Shown here: one piece after another, positions 41,908 to 51,769 of the stretch
Numbering within the stretch: the first letter of the stretch is position 1
How the letters are laid out: each line of letters starts with the position of its first letter
Assembly (NCBI GenBank): GCA_019419525.1
Contig: DXZU01000007.1
Location: 49,255 to 113,254 of the forward strand
DNA: 64,000 bases
Reading direction: 5' to 3'
Origin: Collinsella sp.
GTDB lineage: Bacteria > Actinomycetota > Coriobacteriia > Coriobacteriales > Coriobacteriaceae
The notes under the pieces: generated by a model
Seen by the model: only the letters and a program-made list of their open reading frames with translations
Databases searched by the model: none
Told to the model about the DNA's origin: nothing
Program-made: the position numbers and the translations under genes

Positions 41908-44635
41908 GAATCTCGATCTCCTCAGCGGGCAGGGTAAAACGGAAGACGGCCCCATGGGGGTGGTTGTCGCGAACTTCGATGACGCCGCCATGCGCCTCCA
42001 CGATGGAGCGGCAGAGCGACAGCCCAAGGCCGATGCTTCGACGCGAATCCACGGGCCGCGTATTGCTTGAGGTGAAGAAGCGCTCAAAGATATGAGGCTT
42101 GTCGCAGTCTGCCACACCCGGCCCATCGTCTGCGACGTCCACCACGACGAACGCACCCTCGCGACGTGCTCTGATGGTGACAGTCGAGTCCTCGGGCGTG
42201 TATTTGAAGGCGTTCATGATGAGATTCGTAAGCACCTGCATGATGAGATGGACGTCGATGCGTACCAGCAGGATGTCGTCAGTGTGCTCGATGGTGACAG
42301 TACGTCCATGCGATGCTTGGGCGACATGGCTGAGGGCGGCCTCGATGACCTCGTCGATGAGCTCGGATGTGAAGTTGAGGCGAATGGTGCCATCCTCGAC
42401 GCGTGTGATGGCGAGGAGGTTCTCCACGGTATCGATAAGCCAGAGGGAGTCGTCGTAGATGGCATCGGCAAGATCGCAGCGTTGTTCGAGGCTGAGCTTC
42501 TCGTCTCTCTTCCGAAGGATTGCCGCAGATCCGGATATAGCCGTGAGGGGTGTCCTCAAATCGTGGCCGATGGAGCGCAAAAGGTTGGCGCGCAGCTGCT
42601 CGTTTTTCGCCAAGACCGCAGCCTCTTCGCGCTCTTGCGCCGCTCGGTCACTTTCGAGCGCCAAGGCGCATTCACCTACGATAGATAGGACGATCGAATG
42701 CTCGAAGGCTTCGGTCTCGCGCCCCTCCAGGGCGATGCCGATGACACCGAATACCTTGTCACCGGTGCGAACCGCGAGGTAGAGACAGCGCGCCTCAGGC
42801 AGGGTCCGCGTGCTTGCGCCCGCGCGCTTGTTGTTGGTGAAGGTCCAGGTTGCAACGGCGCGCTCGTAGTCGGTGAGCAGCGACGCGGATCGGTTTTCGG
42901 TGCCAGCGGACTCATAGAGCGCCTTGCCGAGCGTGCCGTGTTCGGCGGGGTAGAAGACCACGTCGAGTTTTAGCAGTTTGACAAGTTGGTTCATGGCGAC
43001 GCGGGCGCACTCCTCCGCGCTATGGGCTTGCTGTAAGATCTGGTTCGTTTCGAGGAGTACGCGCGTTTTGAATGCGTTCTCGGCGGAGGTACGGGCATTG
43101 TCGGCGATGCGCGCAGTTAACTCGCCGGCGACCATAGCGGTAGCGAACATGATGCCGAACGTGACCAGATAGCTTCGGTCGTAGCTGGCGAGCGAAAACA
43201 GAGGCGTTACGAAGCAGAAGTTGTAAAGCACTACAGAGAGCACGCTCGATACGATCGTGCAGATACGCCCCGTCGTGGTGACGGCGGTCAGCAGGGCCGT
43301 GAGGATATAGAGGGATATGATGCTGGAATCGGCAAATCCCAGATGGCGGAAAGCCGTGCCGATCGCCGTGGCGACAAGAGAGAGGGTCAGCGTGCGAAGC
43401 ACGTCTCGGCTGCTGGGCGGCTGCAGGGCGAGCGCACGGCGGCGTCCTTTGGGCCGGGAGGGCGGAGTCGACTGGTCTGGAATGATGTAAATGTCGAGGT
43501 TCGGGGCGAATGCTATGAGCTGCTCTACGAGAGATTTGCGGCCGAAGAGGGCCTGACGGACGCTGCTGCGCTCGCCCGTGCGCCCCATGACGATCTTCGA
43601 AATACCCGACAGGCGCGCGAACTCGGAGATCTGAAACGCGACGTCGTCGCCATAGACGGTTTCCATATGTGCTCCGAGCTGCTCGGCCAGGGCGATATTG
43701 GCTGCAAGCTTGGCGCGCTCATCATCGCTCATGGCTTGCGTGCGCGGGCTCTCTACGAACAGGGCGACGAGCTCGCTGCGAAACGCTTTCGCCATGCGTG
43801 CGGCGGCACGGACGATGCGGGGATTGGTCGGCGCCGGGGAGACGCAGACTAAGATACGCTCCCTGGTGTAGTAGTCACGGTTTCCCAGCACGCGTGCGGC
43901 GTCTGTGAGGTGGCCGGTGCGATCGGCGCAGCGGCGCAGCGCGATTTCTCGGAGTGCGGTGAGGTTCTCGACGGTAAAAAAATGCTGTTGCGCTCGGTCG
44001 GCTTGTGCGGGACGGTAGACGAGGCCGGCGCGAAGGCGCTCAAGTAGGTCTTTGGGCTCTATGTCGACGAGCTCGACCTGGTCGGCATCATCGAAGATGC
44101 GGTCGGGGATTCGTTCGCTCACGACAACGCCGGTGATGGATGCAACCATGTCGTTTAGGCTCTCGATATGCTGAACGTTCACGGTCGTATAGACGTCGAT
44201 GCCTGCATGTAGAAGTTCCTCGACGTCTTGATAGCGTTTGTCGTGGCGAGACCCCGGCGCATTCGTATGGGCGAGCTCGTCGACAAGGATGAGCTGAGGG
44301 GCGCGTTCGATAGCCGCATCTAGATCGAACTCGCTGAGCGCAATGCCGTTGTGCTCGATGAGTTTACAGGGCGCGTTCTCAAGCCCTTGTGCAAGATGGG
44401 CAGTTGCCGGACGTTCGTGCGGCTCGATGTATCCCGCGACGACGTCGACACCTCGCCGCTTGGCGGCGTGGGCGGCTTGAAGCATCGCATAGGTTTTGCC
44501 TGCACCAGCAGCGTAGCCAAAGAAAATCTTGAGGTGTCCCCGGCTGGTTCGAGCGTCATCGGCGACCTCGTCTTTCTCAATTGCCTTGAGGATGAGGTCT
44601 GGATTGACGCGAGTGTCCGATGCGTCGCGCTGCAT
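41900..44635 (-). CDS. kdpD: sensor histidine kinase KdpD
   Basis: A 911-residue K+/turgor sensor. The N-terminal KdpD domain carries Walker A GYAAGAGKTYAML and Walker B ILVDELAHTNAPGSRH; a Usp-like domain follows (about 250-370), then four membrane helices (about 400-500), a GAF-like region, the H-box SIGHDLRTPLTAISG and an HATPase domain ending GLGLSLCRSIVEAHGG. ATG 44635 has GAAAGG upstream. It is divergent from kdpF with a 243-bp shared control region. Confidence 0.95.
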   Translation of the reverse strand: MQRDASDTRVNPDLILKAIEKDEVADDARTSRGHLKIFFGYAAGAGKTYAMLQAAHAAKRRGVDVVAGYIEPHERPATAHLAQGLENAPCKLIEHNGIALSEFDLDAAIERAPQLILVDELAHTNAPGSRHDKRYQDVEELLHAGIDVYTTVNVQHIESLNDMVASITGVVVSERIPDRIFDDADQVELVDIEPKDLLERLRAGLVYRPAQADRAQQHFFTVENLTALREIALRRCADRTGHLTDAARVLGNRDYYTRERILVCVSPAPTNPRIVRAAARMAKAFRSELVALFVESPRTQAMSDDERAKLAANIALAEQLGAHMETVYGDDVAFQISEFARLSGISKIVMGRTGERSSVRQALFGRKSLVEQLIAFAPNLDIYIIPDQSTPPSRPKGRRRALALQPPSSRDVLRTLTLSLVATAIGTAFRHLGFADSSIISLYILTALLTAVTTTGRICTIVSSVLSVVLYNFCFVTPLFSLASYDRSYLVTFGIMFATAMVAGELTARIADNARTSAENAFKTRVLLETNQILQQAHSAEECARVAMNQLVKLLKLDVVFYPAEHGTLGKALYESAGTENRSASLLTDYERAVATWTFTNNKRAGASTRTLPEARCLYLAVRTGDKVFGVIGIALEGRETEAFEHSIVLSIVGECALALESDRAAQEREEAAVLAKNEQLRANLLRSIGHDLRTPLTAISGSAAILRKRDEKLSLEQRCDLADAIYDDSLWLIDTVENLLAITRVEDGTIRLNFTSELIDEVIEAALSHVAQASHGRTVTIEHTDDILLVRIDVHLIMQVLTNLIMNAFKYTPEDSTVTIRARREGAFVVVDVADDGPGVADCDKPHIFERFFTSSNTRPVDSRRSIGLGLSLCRSIVEAHGGVIEVRDNHPHGAVFRFTLPAEEIEIHE

Positions 44636-44746
44636 AGCGTAGCCTTTCTGAAACGTTGTCCATGCGTGCATACGCGGTGAGGACGCCACTGTATGCTCGC
44701 GAGGTCGAGTATAGGCGCACTGCAGCCGCAATAGTGCTTTCTACCT

Positions 44747-44768
44747 GCATCTTTACGGCATCTTAAGG
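44747..44768 (+). promoter_or_regulatory. tandem 11-bp repeats, candidate KdpE site
   Basis: GCATCTTTACG directly followed by GCATCTTAAGG in the kdpD-kdpF intergenic region. Direct half-sites one helical turn apart are how OmpR-family regulators such as KdpE bind. This is inference only. Confidence 0.45.
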
Positions 44769-44878
44769 TCGTGAGCCCCGGCCCTCACGCCTCTTTAATC
44801 TCTAGAAGCGTTTACTGTCCCCAGGCGCTTGCGAGAGCAGGCGTCCGAGACATCGGACCGCGCGTGAAAGGGGCGGTA

Positions 44879-44965
44879 ATGGACATCCTCATTCCCATTA
44901 TCGGAGTCGTCTGCATCGGACTCCTTATCTATTACATCTACATTCTGATGAGGAGTGATTCGTAA
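44879..44965 (+). CDS. kdpF: K+-transporting ATPase subunit KdpF
   Basis: A 28-residue single-helix membrane peptide (core IPIIGVVCIGLLIYYIYIL) that stabilises the KdpABC complex. GAAAGGGG precedes the ATG. It ends 3 bases before kdpA, as expected for the first gene of kdpFABC. Confidence 0.88.
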   Translation: MDILIPIIGVVCIGLLIYYIYILMRSDS

Positions 44966-44968
44966 ACT

Positions 44969-46792
44969 ATGGACGCTGCGATTCAGTACATCTTGTACTT
45001 TGCCGTGCTCGTCGTCCTGGCCGTTCCGCTCGGTCGGTTCATGGCCCATATCATGGATGGCGAGCATACGTTCCTGTCGCCTGTGATTGCTCCTGTGGAG
45101 CGTGGCGTCTATCGTCTGCTTCGCATCGACGCGGCAGAGCAGATGGGGTGTAGGCGCTATCTGGCGAGCGTGCTGGTCTTTTCGGGGATCGGCCTCGTGG
45201 CCCTTGTGGCACTCCAGGCGCTTCAGCCCTTCTTGCCAGGCAATCCCCAGCACCTGCCGGGTGTGTCATGGGACCTGTCGTTCAATACGGCCGCTTCCTT
45301 CATAACCAACACCAATTGGCAATCCTATTCCGGTGAGACCACCCTGTCCTACCTTGTGCAGTTCATGGGCCTCACCGTGCAGAACTTCTTGTCCGCCGGC
45401 ACCGGTATTGCGGTCATGTTCGCGCTCATCCGCGGTTTCCGTCAGGTCAAGGAGCAGGGTCTGGGTTCCTTCTGGGTCGACCTCACCCGCACCGTCCTGT
45501 ATGTGCTCATCCCGCTGAACCTCGTGTTCGGCATCTGCCTGGCTGCCGGTGGCGTCATCTCCAACTTCCAGCCGGCTCAGAAGGCTGAGCTCGTAGAGTC
45601 CGTCGCTGTCCAGCCTAATGCAGACGGCGGCTGGAGCGTCATCGACGGCGCCCAGATCGAGGGCGATACGGTCAAGGTCGACGGCAAGGTTGTCGAGGGC
45701 GCGCGCGTGGTCACCGAGCAGTTCCTGCCCCAGGGTCCTGCGGCTCCTCAGGTCGCCATCAAGCAGTCCGGTACCAACGGCGGCGGCTTCTTCGGCGTGA
45801 ACTCCGCCCATCCGTATGAGAACCCCAGTGCCTTCACCAACATCATCGAGATGACCAGCCTGCTGCTGATCCCGGCTGCCTGCTGCTTCACCTTCGGTAT
45901 CGGCGTCAAGAACACCAAGCAGGGCAAGGCCATCTTCGCGGCGATGCTTATCCTGCTCGTGGTCTTTACCGGCATCATCGCCGTTAACGAGCATATGGGT
46001 ACGCCGCAGCTGGCCGATGGCGGAGCGGTCAACATCGAGATGACCGATGGCCAGGCCGGCGGCAACATGGAGGGCAAGGAGAGCCGCTTCGGTATCGCCA
46101 CCTCCTCCACGTGGTCGGCTTACACCACCGCCGCTTCCAACGGCTCGGTTAACTCCATGCACGACTCCTACACCCCGCTGGGCGGTTTTGTCCAGATGCT
46201 GCAGATGGCTCTGGGCGAGGTCGTCTTCGGCGGCGTGGGCTGCGGCCTGTACGGCATGATCGGCTTCGCCATCCTCACAGTGTTCATCGCCGGCCTTATG
46301 GTCGGCCGCACGCCCGAGTTCCTGGGCAAGAAGATCGAGCCGGGCGAGATGCGCTGGGCAGTTGTCCTGTGCCTGGCAACTCCGTTTGCCATTCTGGTGT
46401 GCTCGGCCATCGCCTGCATGGTGCCCGGTCTTGCCGACCAGCTCAACAATGGTGGCGCGCACGGCTTCTCCGAGGTGCTGTATGCCTTCACCTCATGCGG
46501 CGGCAACAACGGCTCGGCGTTTGCAGGCATGAACTGCAACATTCCCTGGATCAACGTCATGCTCGGCCTCGAGATGCTGTTCGCCCGCTTCATGCCCATC
46601 ATCGGTACGCTGGCTATCGCTGGCTCGCTGGCCAAGAAGGGTAAGGTCGCCGAGAGCGCCGGTACCCTGTCTACCACCAACGGCATGTTCGTATTCCTGC
46701 TCGTGTTCATCGTTCTGCTGATCGGTGCCCTGAGCTTCTTCCCGGCCCTGGCGCTTGGCCCCGTTGCCGAGTTCTTTCAGATGATTGCGTAA
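44969..46792 (+). CDS. kdpA: K+-transporting ATPase subunit KdpA
   Basis: A 607-residue K+ channel-like subunit with about ten membrane segments. Selectivity-filter signatures of the four repeats are visible (TNTNWQSYSGE, KQSGTNGGGFFGVNSAHPYENP, FTSCGGNNGSAF and others). It releases K+ to the cytosol as KdpB hydrolyses ATP. It is slightly longer than the E. coli protein (557) owing to loops around 190-250 and 350-390. Confidence 0.95.
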   Translation: MDAAIQYILYFAVLVVLAVPLGRFMAHIMDGEHTFLSPVIAPVERGVYRLLRIDAAEQMGCRRYLASVLVFSGIGLVALVALQALQPFLPGNPQHLPGVSWDLSFNTAASFITNTNWQSYSGETTLSYLVQFMGLTVQNFLSAGTGIAVMFALIRGFRQVKEQGLGSFWVDLTRTVLYVLIPLNLVFGICLAAGGVISNFQPAQKAELVESVAVQPNADGGWSVIDGAQIEGDTVKVDGKVVEGARVVTEQFLPQGPAAPQVAIKQSGTNGGGFFGVNSAHPYENPSAFTNIIEMTSLLLIPAACCFTFGIGVKNTKQGKAIFAAMLILLVVFTGIIAVNEHMGTPQLADGGAVNIEMTDGQAGGNMEGKESRFGIATSSTWSAYTTAASNGSVNSMHDSYTPLGGFVQMLQMALGEVVFGGVGCGLYGMIGFAILTVFIAGLMVGRTPEFLGKKIEPGEMRWAVVLCLATPFAILVCSAIACMVPGLADQLNNGGAHGFSEVLYAFTSCGGNNGSAFAGMNCNIPWINVMLGLEMLFARFMPIIGTLAIAGSLAKKGKVAESAGTLSTTNGMFVFLLVFIVLLIGALSFFPALALGPVAEFFQMIA

Positions 46793-46808
46793 AGGAGGGC
46801 GCAGATTT

Positions 46809-48869
46809 ATGGCTATGCAAAAAGACATGATGGGCCGCGCGGTCCGCGACTCGTTTGCCAAGCTGGATCCTCGCGTCCAGATTCAAAACCCGGTCATGTT
46901 CCTGGTGTGGCTTTCCGCCGTCATGACCTCCGTCCTGGCCGTCGCTTCCATTTTCGGTGTGCAGGACGCGGGTGTGCCCACCTACTATGTGGTCGCCATC
47001 GCGGTCATCCTGTGGCTCACCGACCTGTTCTCGAACTTCGCCGAGGCGCTTGCCGAGGGCCGCGGTAAGGCCCAGGCCGATTCCCTGCGTGCGGCCAAGA
47101 AGGATGTCGAGGCCCATCGCATCGAGTCCGTTGAGGGCAAGGAGCACTTCATCGTCGTTCCCGGCACCGAGCTCACGCGCGGCGACCTGGTGATCGTACG
47201 CGCCGGAGAGCAGATTCCCGGCGACGGCGACGTCATCGAGGGCGCTGCCTCCGTTGACGAGTCCGCCATCACCGGCGAGTCCGCCCCTGTGGTCCGCGAG
47301 GCCGGCGGCGACCGCTCTGCCGTTACCGGCGGTACCACGGTGCTGTCCGACTGGATCATCGTCAAGATCTCCAGTGAGCCCGGCCAGAGCTTCCTGGACA
47401 AGATGATCGCGATGGTCGAGGGTGCCGCGCGCAAGAAGACCCCTAACGAGATCGCTCTGGAGATCTTCCTGGTGGCCCTCTCCATCGTCTTTATCCTGGT
47501 CACGCTGGCCCTGTATTGTTACTCCTGCTTCTCGGTCGGTCTTAACGACATGGACAACCCCACGGCCGTGACCACGCTCGTGGCGCTGCTCGTGTGCCTG
47601 GCTCCCACTACCATCGGCGCCCTTCTGTCCGCCATCGGCATCGCCGGCATGAGCCGTCTGAACGAGGCCAACGTGCTGGCCATGTCCGGCCGCGCCATCG
47701 AGGCCGCCGGCGACGTCGACATCCTCATGCTCGACAAGACCGGTACCATCACCCTGGGTAACCGCCAAGCCGCCGAGTTCATCCCGGTCGACGGCGTCGA
47801 TCCCGCGGAGCTGGCCGATGCCGCCCAGCTTTCCTCGCTGGCCGACGAGACCCCCGAGGGCCGTTCCATCGTCGTACTCGCCAAGGAGCAGTTCGGCCTG
47901 CGCGGCCGCACGCTCGAGGATAAGGGCATGGAGTTCATCCCGTTCACCGCGGCAACGCGTATGTCCGGCGTGAACTACGAGGGCAATGAGATCCGCAAGG
48001 GCGCTGCCGATTCCGTGCGCACCTATGTGGAGGCAGCCGGCGGCGTGTTCTCCCAGGAGTGCGACGAGGCCGTCGAGCGCATCGCCAAGGCCGGCGGCAC
48101 CCCGCTGGTCGTGACCAAGAACTGCCGCGTGCTGGGCGTTGTGTACCTCAAGGACATCATCAAGTCCGGCGTTAAGGAGAAGTTCGCCGACCTGCGCAAG
48201 ATGGGCATCAAGACCATCATGGTGACGGGCGACAACCCGCTCACCGCCGCGGCAATCGCCGCCGAGGCCGGCGTTGACGACTTCCTGGCCGAGGCCACCC
48301 CTGAAGGCAAGCTCGAGAAGATCCGCGAGTTCCAGCGTGAGGGCCACCTGGTCGCCATGACCGGCGACGGCACCAACGACGCGCCCGCTCTGGCCCAGGC
48401 CGACGTCGCCGTGGCCATGAACACGGGCACCCAGGCCGCCAAGGAGGCCGGTAACATGGTCGATCTCGACTCCAACCCCACCAAGCTCATCGAGGTCGTG
48501 CGTATTGGCAAGCAGCTGCTCATGACCCGCGGTTCGCTCACGACCTTCTCAGTGGCCAACGACGTGGCGAAGTACTTCGCTATCATTCCGGCCCTGTTCT
48601 CGCCAATCTACCCCGGGTTGGACGCCCTCAACATCCTGGGGCTCACCAGCCCGTTGTCTGCCGTGCTGTCCGCCATCATCTACAACGCGTTGGTCATCGT
48701 CGCGCTGATTCCTGCCGCCCTGAAAGGCGTGAAGTACCGCGAGCTTTCGTCCGGCCAGCTGCTGACCCACAACCTGCTGGTGTGGGGTCTGGGCGGTATC
48801 GTGGCGCCGTTCGTATTCATCAAGATTATCGACATGCTGCTGGCCTTGTTCGGCATTGGCATGATGTAG
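46809..48869 (+). CDS. kdpB: K+-transporting P-type ATPase subunit KdpB
   Basis: A 686-residue P-type ATPase. The TGES motif in the actuator domain, the phosphorylation site MLDKTGTITLGN, and the hinge MTGDGTNDAPALAQAD are intact; seven membrane helices. ATG 46809 has GGAGGG upstream and the site overlaps the end of kdpA, so the genes are translationally linked. An in-frame ATG two codons later (46815) is an alternative. Confidence 0.95.
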   Translation: MAMQKDMMGRAVRDSFAKLDPRVQIQNPVMFLVWLSAVMTSVLAVASIFGVQDAGVPTYYVVAIAVILWLTDLFSNFAEALAEGRGKAQADSLRAAKKDVEAHRIESVEGKEHFIVVPGTELTRGDLVIVRAGEQIPGDGDVIEGAASVDESAITGESAPVVREAGGDRSAVTGGTTVLSDWIIVKISSEPGQSFLDKMIAMVEGAARKKTPNEIALEIFLVALSIVFILVTLALYCYSCFSVGLNDMDNPTAVTTLVALLVCLAPTTIGALLSAIGIAGMSRLNEANVLAMSGRAIEAAGDVDILMLDKTGTITLGNRQAAEFIPVDGVDPAELADAAQLSSLADETPEGRSIVVLAKEQFGLRGRTLEDKGMEFIPFTAATRMSGVNYEGNEIRKGAADSVRTYVEAAGGVFSQECDEAVERIAKAGGTPLVVTKNCRVLGVVYLKDIIKSGVKEKFADLRKMGIKTIMVTGDNPLTAAAIAAEAGVDDFLAEATPEGKLEKIREFQREGHLVAMTGDGTNDAPALAQADVAVAMNTGTQAAKEAGNMVDLDSNPTKLIEVVRIGKQLLMTRGSLTTFSVANDVAKYFAIIPALFSPIYPGLDALNILGLTSPLSAVLSAIIYNALVIVALIPAALKGVKYRELSSGQLLTHNLLVWGLGGIVAPFVFIKIIDMLLALFGIGMM

Positions 48870-48881
48870 ACGGAGGTTTGT

Positions 48882-49472
48882 ATGTTCAAAGGTGTTGCAT
48901 CGCGCGCACTGGGCGTGTTCGCGCTGTTTACCGTTGTCTGCGGCCTGGGCTATACGCTCGTCGTGACCGGCATCGCCCAGGTTGCGTTCCCGTACCAGGC
49001 GAACGGATCGCTCATCAAGGTCGACGGCAAGGTTGTGGGTTCCGAGCTCATCGGCCAGAACTTCGATGATGAAGCCCACATGTGGGGTCGTATCCAGAAC
49101 GTGTCAATTGTCGAAGGCGAAGACGGCGAGCTTATGGCGTATGGTGCTCCGTCCAACCTGTCCCCGGCGAGTGAGGAGTATCGGCGGCTTGTGGACGCGC
49201 GCGTGAAGAAGATCCGCGCTGCCAACCCCGATGCCGATATGGACGCTGTGCCCGTCGACCTGGTGACGTGTTCGGGGTCCGGCCTCGACCCGGAGATCTC
49301 TCCGGATGCCGCCGAGTACCAGGTCCCGCGCCTTGCCAAGGCCACGGGCAAAAGTAAGGACGAGGTGCGCGACATCATCGCCGCGTGCACCAAGGGCCGT
49401 TTCCTCGGCGTGTTCGGCGAGCCCACGGTTAACGTGCTCAAGGTGAACCTTATGCTGGACGGCGCGCTGTAG
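48882..49472 (+). CDS. kdpC: K+-transporting ATPase subunit KdpC
   Basis: A 196-residue subunit with one N-terminal membrane helix (GVFALFTVVCGLGYTLVVTG) and a periplasm-facing domain with GSELIGQNF, DLVTCSGSGLDPEIS and TKGRFLGVFGEPTVNVLKVN. It assists K+ binding by KdpA. GGAGG lies 7 bases upstream; last gene of kdpFABC. Confidence 0.95.
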   Translation: MFKGVASRALGVFALFTVVCGLGYTLVVTGIAQVAFPYQANGSLIKVDGKVVGSELIGQNFDDEAHMWGRIQNVSIVEGEDGELMAYGAPSNLSPASEEYRRLVDARVKKIRAANPDADMDAVPVDLVTCSGSGLDPEISPDAAEYQVPRLAKATGKSKDEVRDIIAACTKGRFLGVFGEPTVNVLKVNLMLDGAL

Positions 49473-49492
49473 GTGAGGGAGTGGCGGATGAG

Positions 49493-49609
49493 GGCATGAC
49501 TGACTATCTGAGCCCTCAATTCCACCCCGCCCATCAGTTGCGGTGAAATACGGACTGTTTTAGCTGTCAAAGGCCTTATCTACTCCGTATTCCACCGCAA
49601 CTTTTTTGT
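49493..49609 (+). repeat. kdp-flanking direct repeat, right copy
   Basis: The same ~115-bp block as 41079-41192, same orientation, starting GGCATGACTGACTATCTG and including hairpin arms 49536-49554 and 49584-49602. It starts 21 bases after the kdpC stop. Confidence 0.85.
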
Positions 49610-49720
49610 GAGGGTTGGGATTGAAGGTGAGGAGTGCGAGCGAGTGCAGATATGGCGGTTGCTGATACGATAGGTACGTTAGCAACTGCCGCCGAGCGGC
49701 TCAAACGAAAGGAACCCTGT

Positions 49721-51670
49721 ATGGAGTCTTCCGCCTACCCGATGCTCTTTAGCCCGATCAAGGTCGGTACGACCGAGGTCAAGAACCGCGTCTTTATGCC
49801 GCCGGTGTCCACGAACCTGGCCGATCATGGCTATGTGACCGACGACTTGGTTGATCATTACCGTGCCCGTGCCAAGGGCGGCGTGGGCCTCATCATTACC
49901 GAGGTCGTGACGGTCGAGCCCACCTATACCTATCTGCCGGGTGACATGTGCTGCTACGACGACACGTTTATCCCCGGCTGGGAAAAGCTCGCCGCAGCCG
50001 TCCACGAGTATGGCTGCAAGATCATGCCGCAGCTCTTCCATCCCGCCTACATGGCCTTTAACATTCCGGGCACGCCGCGCCTGATCGCTCCGTCCTTTGT
50101 GGGCCCGTCCTATGCCCGCGAGGCGCCGCGCCCCATCACGGTCGATGAGATCCACGAGCTCACGCATCAGTTTGGTGACGCTGCTGTGCGCATGCAGAAG
50201 GCCGGTGTCGACGGCGTCGAGGTCCATGCGGCACACGCCCACGGCATGCTCGGCGGCTTTTTGACCCCGCTCTATAACAAGCGCACCGACGAGTACGGCG
50301 GCTCGCTCGACGCCCGCATGCGCTTCCTGCTCGAGGTCATCGCCGAGATTCGCGAGCGCTGCGGCAAGGACTTTATCATCGACGTCCGTATCTCGGGCGA
50401 CGAGTACACCGATGGCGGCCTGACCCTCAACGACATGATCTATGTCTCGCGTCGCTTGGAGAAGGCCGGCGTCGACATGATCCACGTGTCGGGCGGCACT
50501 ACCATCAAGCGCGGCTCCGCCATTCCCGCCGCCGGTACGCAGCAGGCCTCGCACGCCGCCTGCTCGCGCGAGATCAAGAAGCATGTGAATATTCCCGTTG
50601 CCACGGTCGGCCGCATCAACGAGGCATGGATTGCCGAGGAACTGATCGAGGACGGCGCCGCCGACATCTGCATGATGGGCCGTGCCAATCTGTGCGATGC
50701 CGAGTTCTGCAATAAGGCCGCTGCCGGCAACACCGACGACATCCGCCCCTGCATCGGCTGTTTGCGCTGCCTGAACGGCATTATGTTTGGCAAGCGCATC
50801 TCCTGCACCGTCAACCCGGACGTGGAGCGCGACGAGGCCGGCTACGAGCCTGCCGCCGAGGCCAAGAACGTGCTCGTTGTGGGCGCTGGTCCTGCGGGCA
50901 TGGAGGCAGCCTACATTGCCGCCAAGCGCGGCCATAACGTGGTGCTCGTGGATAAGCAGGACGAGCCGGGCGGCGAGATGCGCATTGCGGCCGTTCCGCC
51001 GGCAAAGCAGGAGCTCACGCGCGTGATCAAGTATCAGTACCGTCGCCTGGCCGAGGCCGGCGTCACGTGCGTCTTTGGTACCGAGCTTTCGGCCGAGGAC
51101 ATCCAGCGCGACTACGCGGGCTACGAGGTTGTCCTGGCTTATGGCGCCGAACCCATCGCCCCGGCCTTTATGCAGGGATTTAAGCAGGTCATGACGGCTG
51201 ACGACCTGCTGGGTGGCAAGGCTTTCCCGGGCAAGAAGATCGTCATTGTGGGCGGCGGCACCGTTGGTTGCGAGACGGCCGATTACCTGGCCCCGTTGGT
51301 CAACGACCTGTCGCCGGCCAACCGCGATGTCACCGTCATCGAGATGACCAAGACGCTCGCCGCCAACGAGGGCGGCGCCGGCCGCGCGGTGCTCATCACG
51401 CGCATGCTCTCCAAGGGTGTTCACGTGCTGACCGAGGCCAAGGTGACCGAGATTACCGAGGACACCATCAGTTACGAAAAGGACGGCGAGGTCCACACCA
51501 TCGCCGACGCCGACACGCTGGTGCTTGCCATGGGCTATCGTCCCAACACCAAGCTGGCCGACGACCTGGCGGCAGCCGGCGTTACCACCCACGTGCTGGG
51601 CGATGCCAACAAGTGCGGTAACATTCGCGACGCCATCGGCGATGGCTACAAGGTTGCCTGCGAGCTCTAG
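49721..51670 (+). CDS. Old Yellow Enzyme-type NADH:flavin oxidoreductase (dienoyl-CoA reductase/BaiCD-like)
   Basis: 649 residues in three parts: an FMN TIM barrel (about 1-345, with HAAHAHGMLGGFLTPLYNKR), a 4Fe-4S cluster site (CIGCLRCLNG then CTVNP), and an FAD/NAD(P) domain (VVGAGPAGMEAAYIAAKRGH and IVGGGTVGCETADYL). This is the plan of 2,4-dienoyl-CoA reductase and of the bile-acid enzymes BaiCD/BaiH. It reduces an activated C=C bond; the substrate is not determined. ATG 49721 has GAAAGGAA upstream. No bai genes adjoin it. Confidence 0.9.
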   Translation: MESSAYPMLFSPIKVGTTEVKNRVFMPPVSTNLADHGYVTDDLVDHYRARAKGGVGLIITEVVTVEPTYTYLPGDMCCYDDTFIPGWEKLAAAVHEYGCKIMPQLFHPAYMAFNIPGTPRLIAPSFVGPSYAREAPRPITVDEIHELTHQFGDAAVRMQKAGVDGVEVHAAHAHGMLGGFLTPLYNKRTDEYGGSLDARMRFLLEVIAEIRERCGKDFIIDVRISGDEYTDGGLTLNDMIYVSRRLEKAGVDMIHVSGGTTIKRGSAIPAAGTQQASHAACSREIKKHVNIPVATVGRINEAWIAEELIEDGAADICMMGRANLCDAEFCNKAAAGNTDDIRPCIGCLRCLNGIMFGKRISCTVNPDVERDEAGYEPAAEAKNVLVVGAGPAGMEAAYIAAKRGHNVVLVDKQDEPGGEMRIAAVPPAKQELTRVIKYQYRRLAEAGVTCVFGTELSAEDIQRDYAGYEVVLAYGAEPIAPAFMQGFKQVMTADDLLGGKAFPGKKIVIVGGGTVGCETADYLAPLVNDLSPANRDVTVIEMTKTLAANEGGAGRAVLITRMLSKGVHVLTEAKVTEITEDTISYEKDGEVHTIADADTLVLAMGYRPNTKLADDLAAAGVTTHVLGDANKCGNIRDAIGDGYKVACEL

Positions 51671-51701
51671 TTAACCCCTTTGCACCAATCGATTGCAAAA
51701 A

Positions 51702-51743
51702 GCGGCGGCTGCCCTGTGTGTTGGGCAGCCGCCGCCTGCGTTT
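51702..51743 (+). terminator. oxidoreductase terminator
   Basis: GCGGCGGCTGCCC pairs perfectly with GGGCAGCCGCCGC; CTGCGTTTT follows. Confidence 0.85.
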
Positions 51744-51769
51744 TGCCAAAGAAAGATTATTGTCGGGCC

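Noticed and set aside
44769..44878. c-di-AMP riboswitch before kdpF
   Set aside because: Short hairpins exist but I cannot match the conserved core of the ydaO motif by eye; a covariance search would decide.
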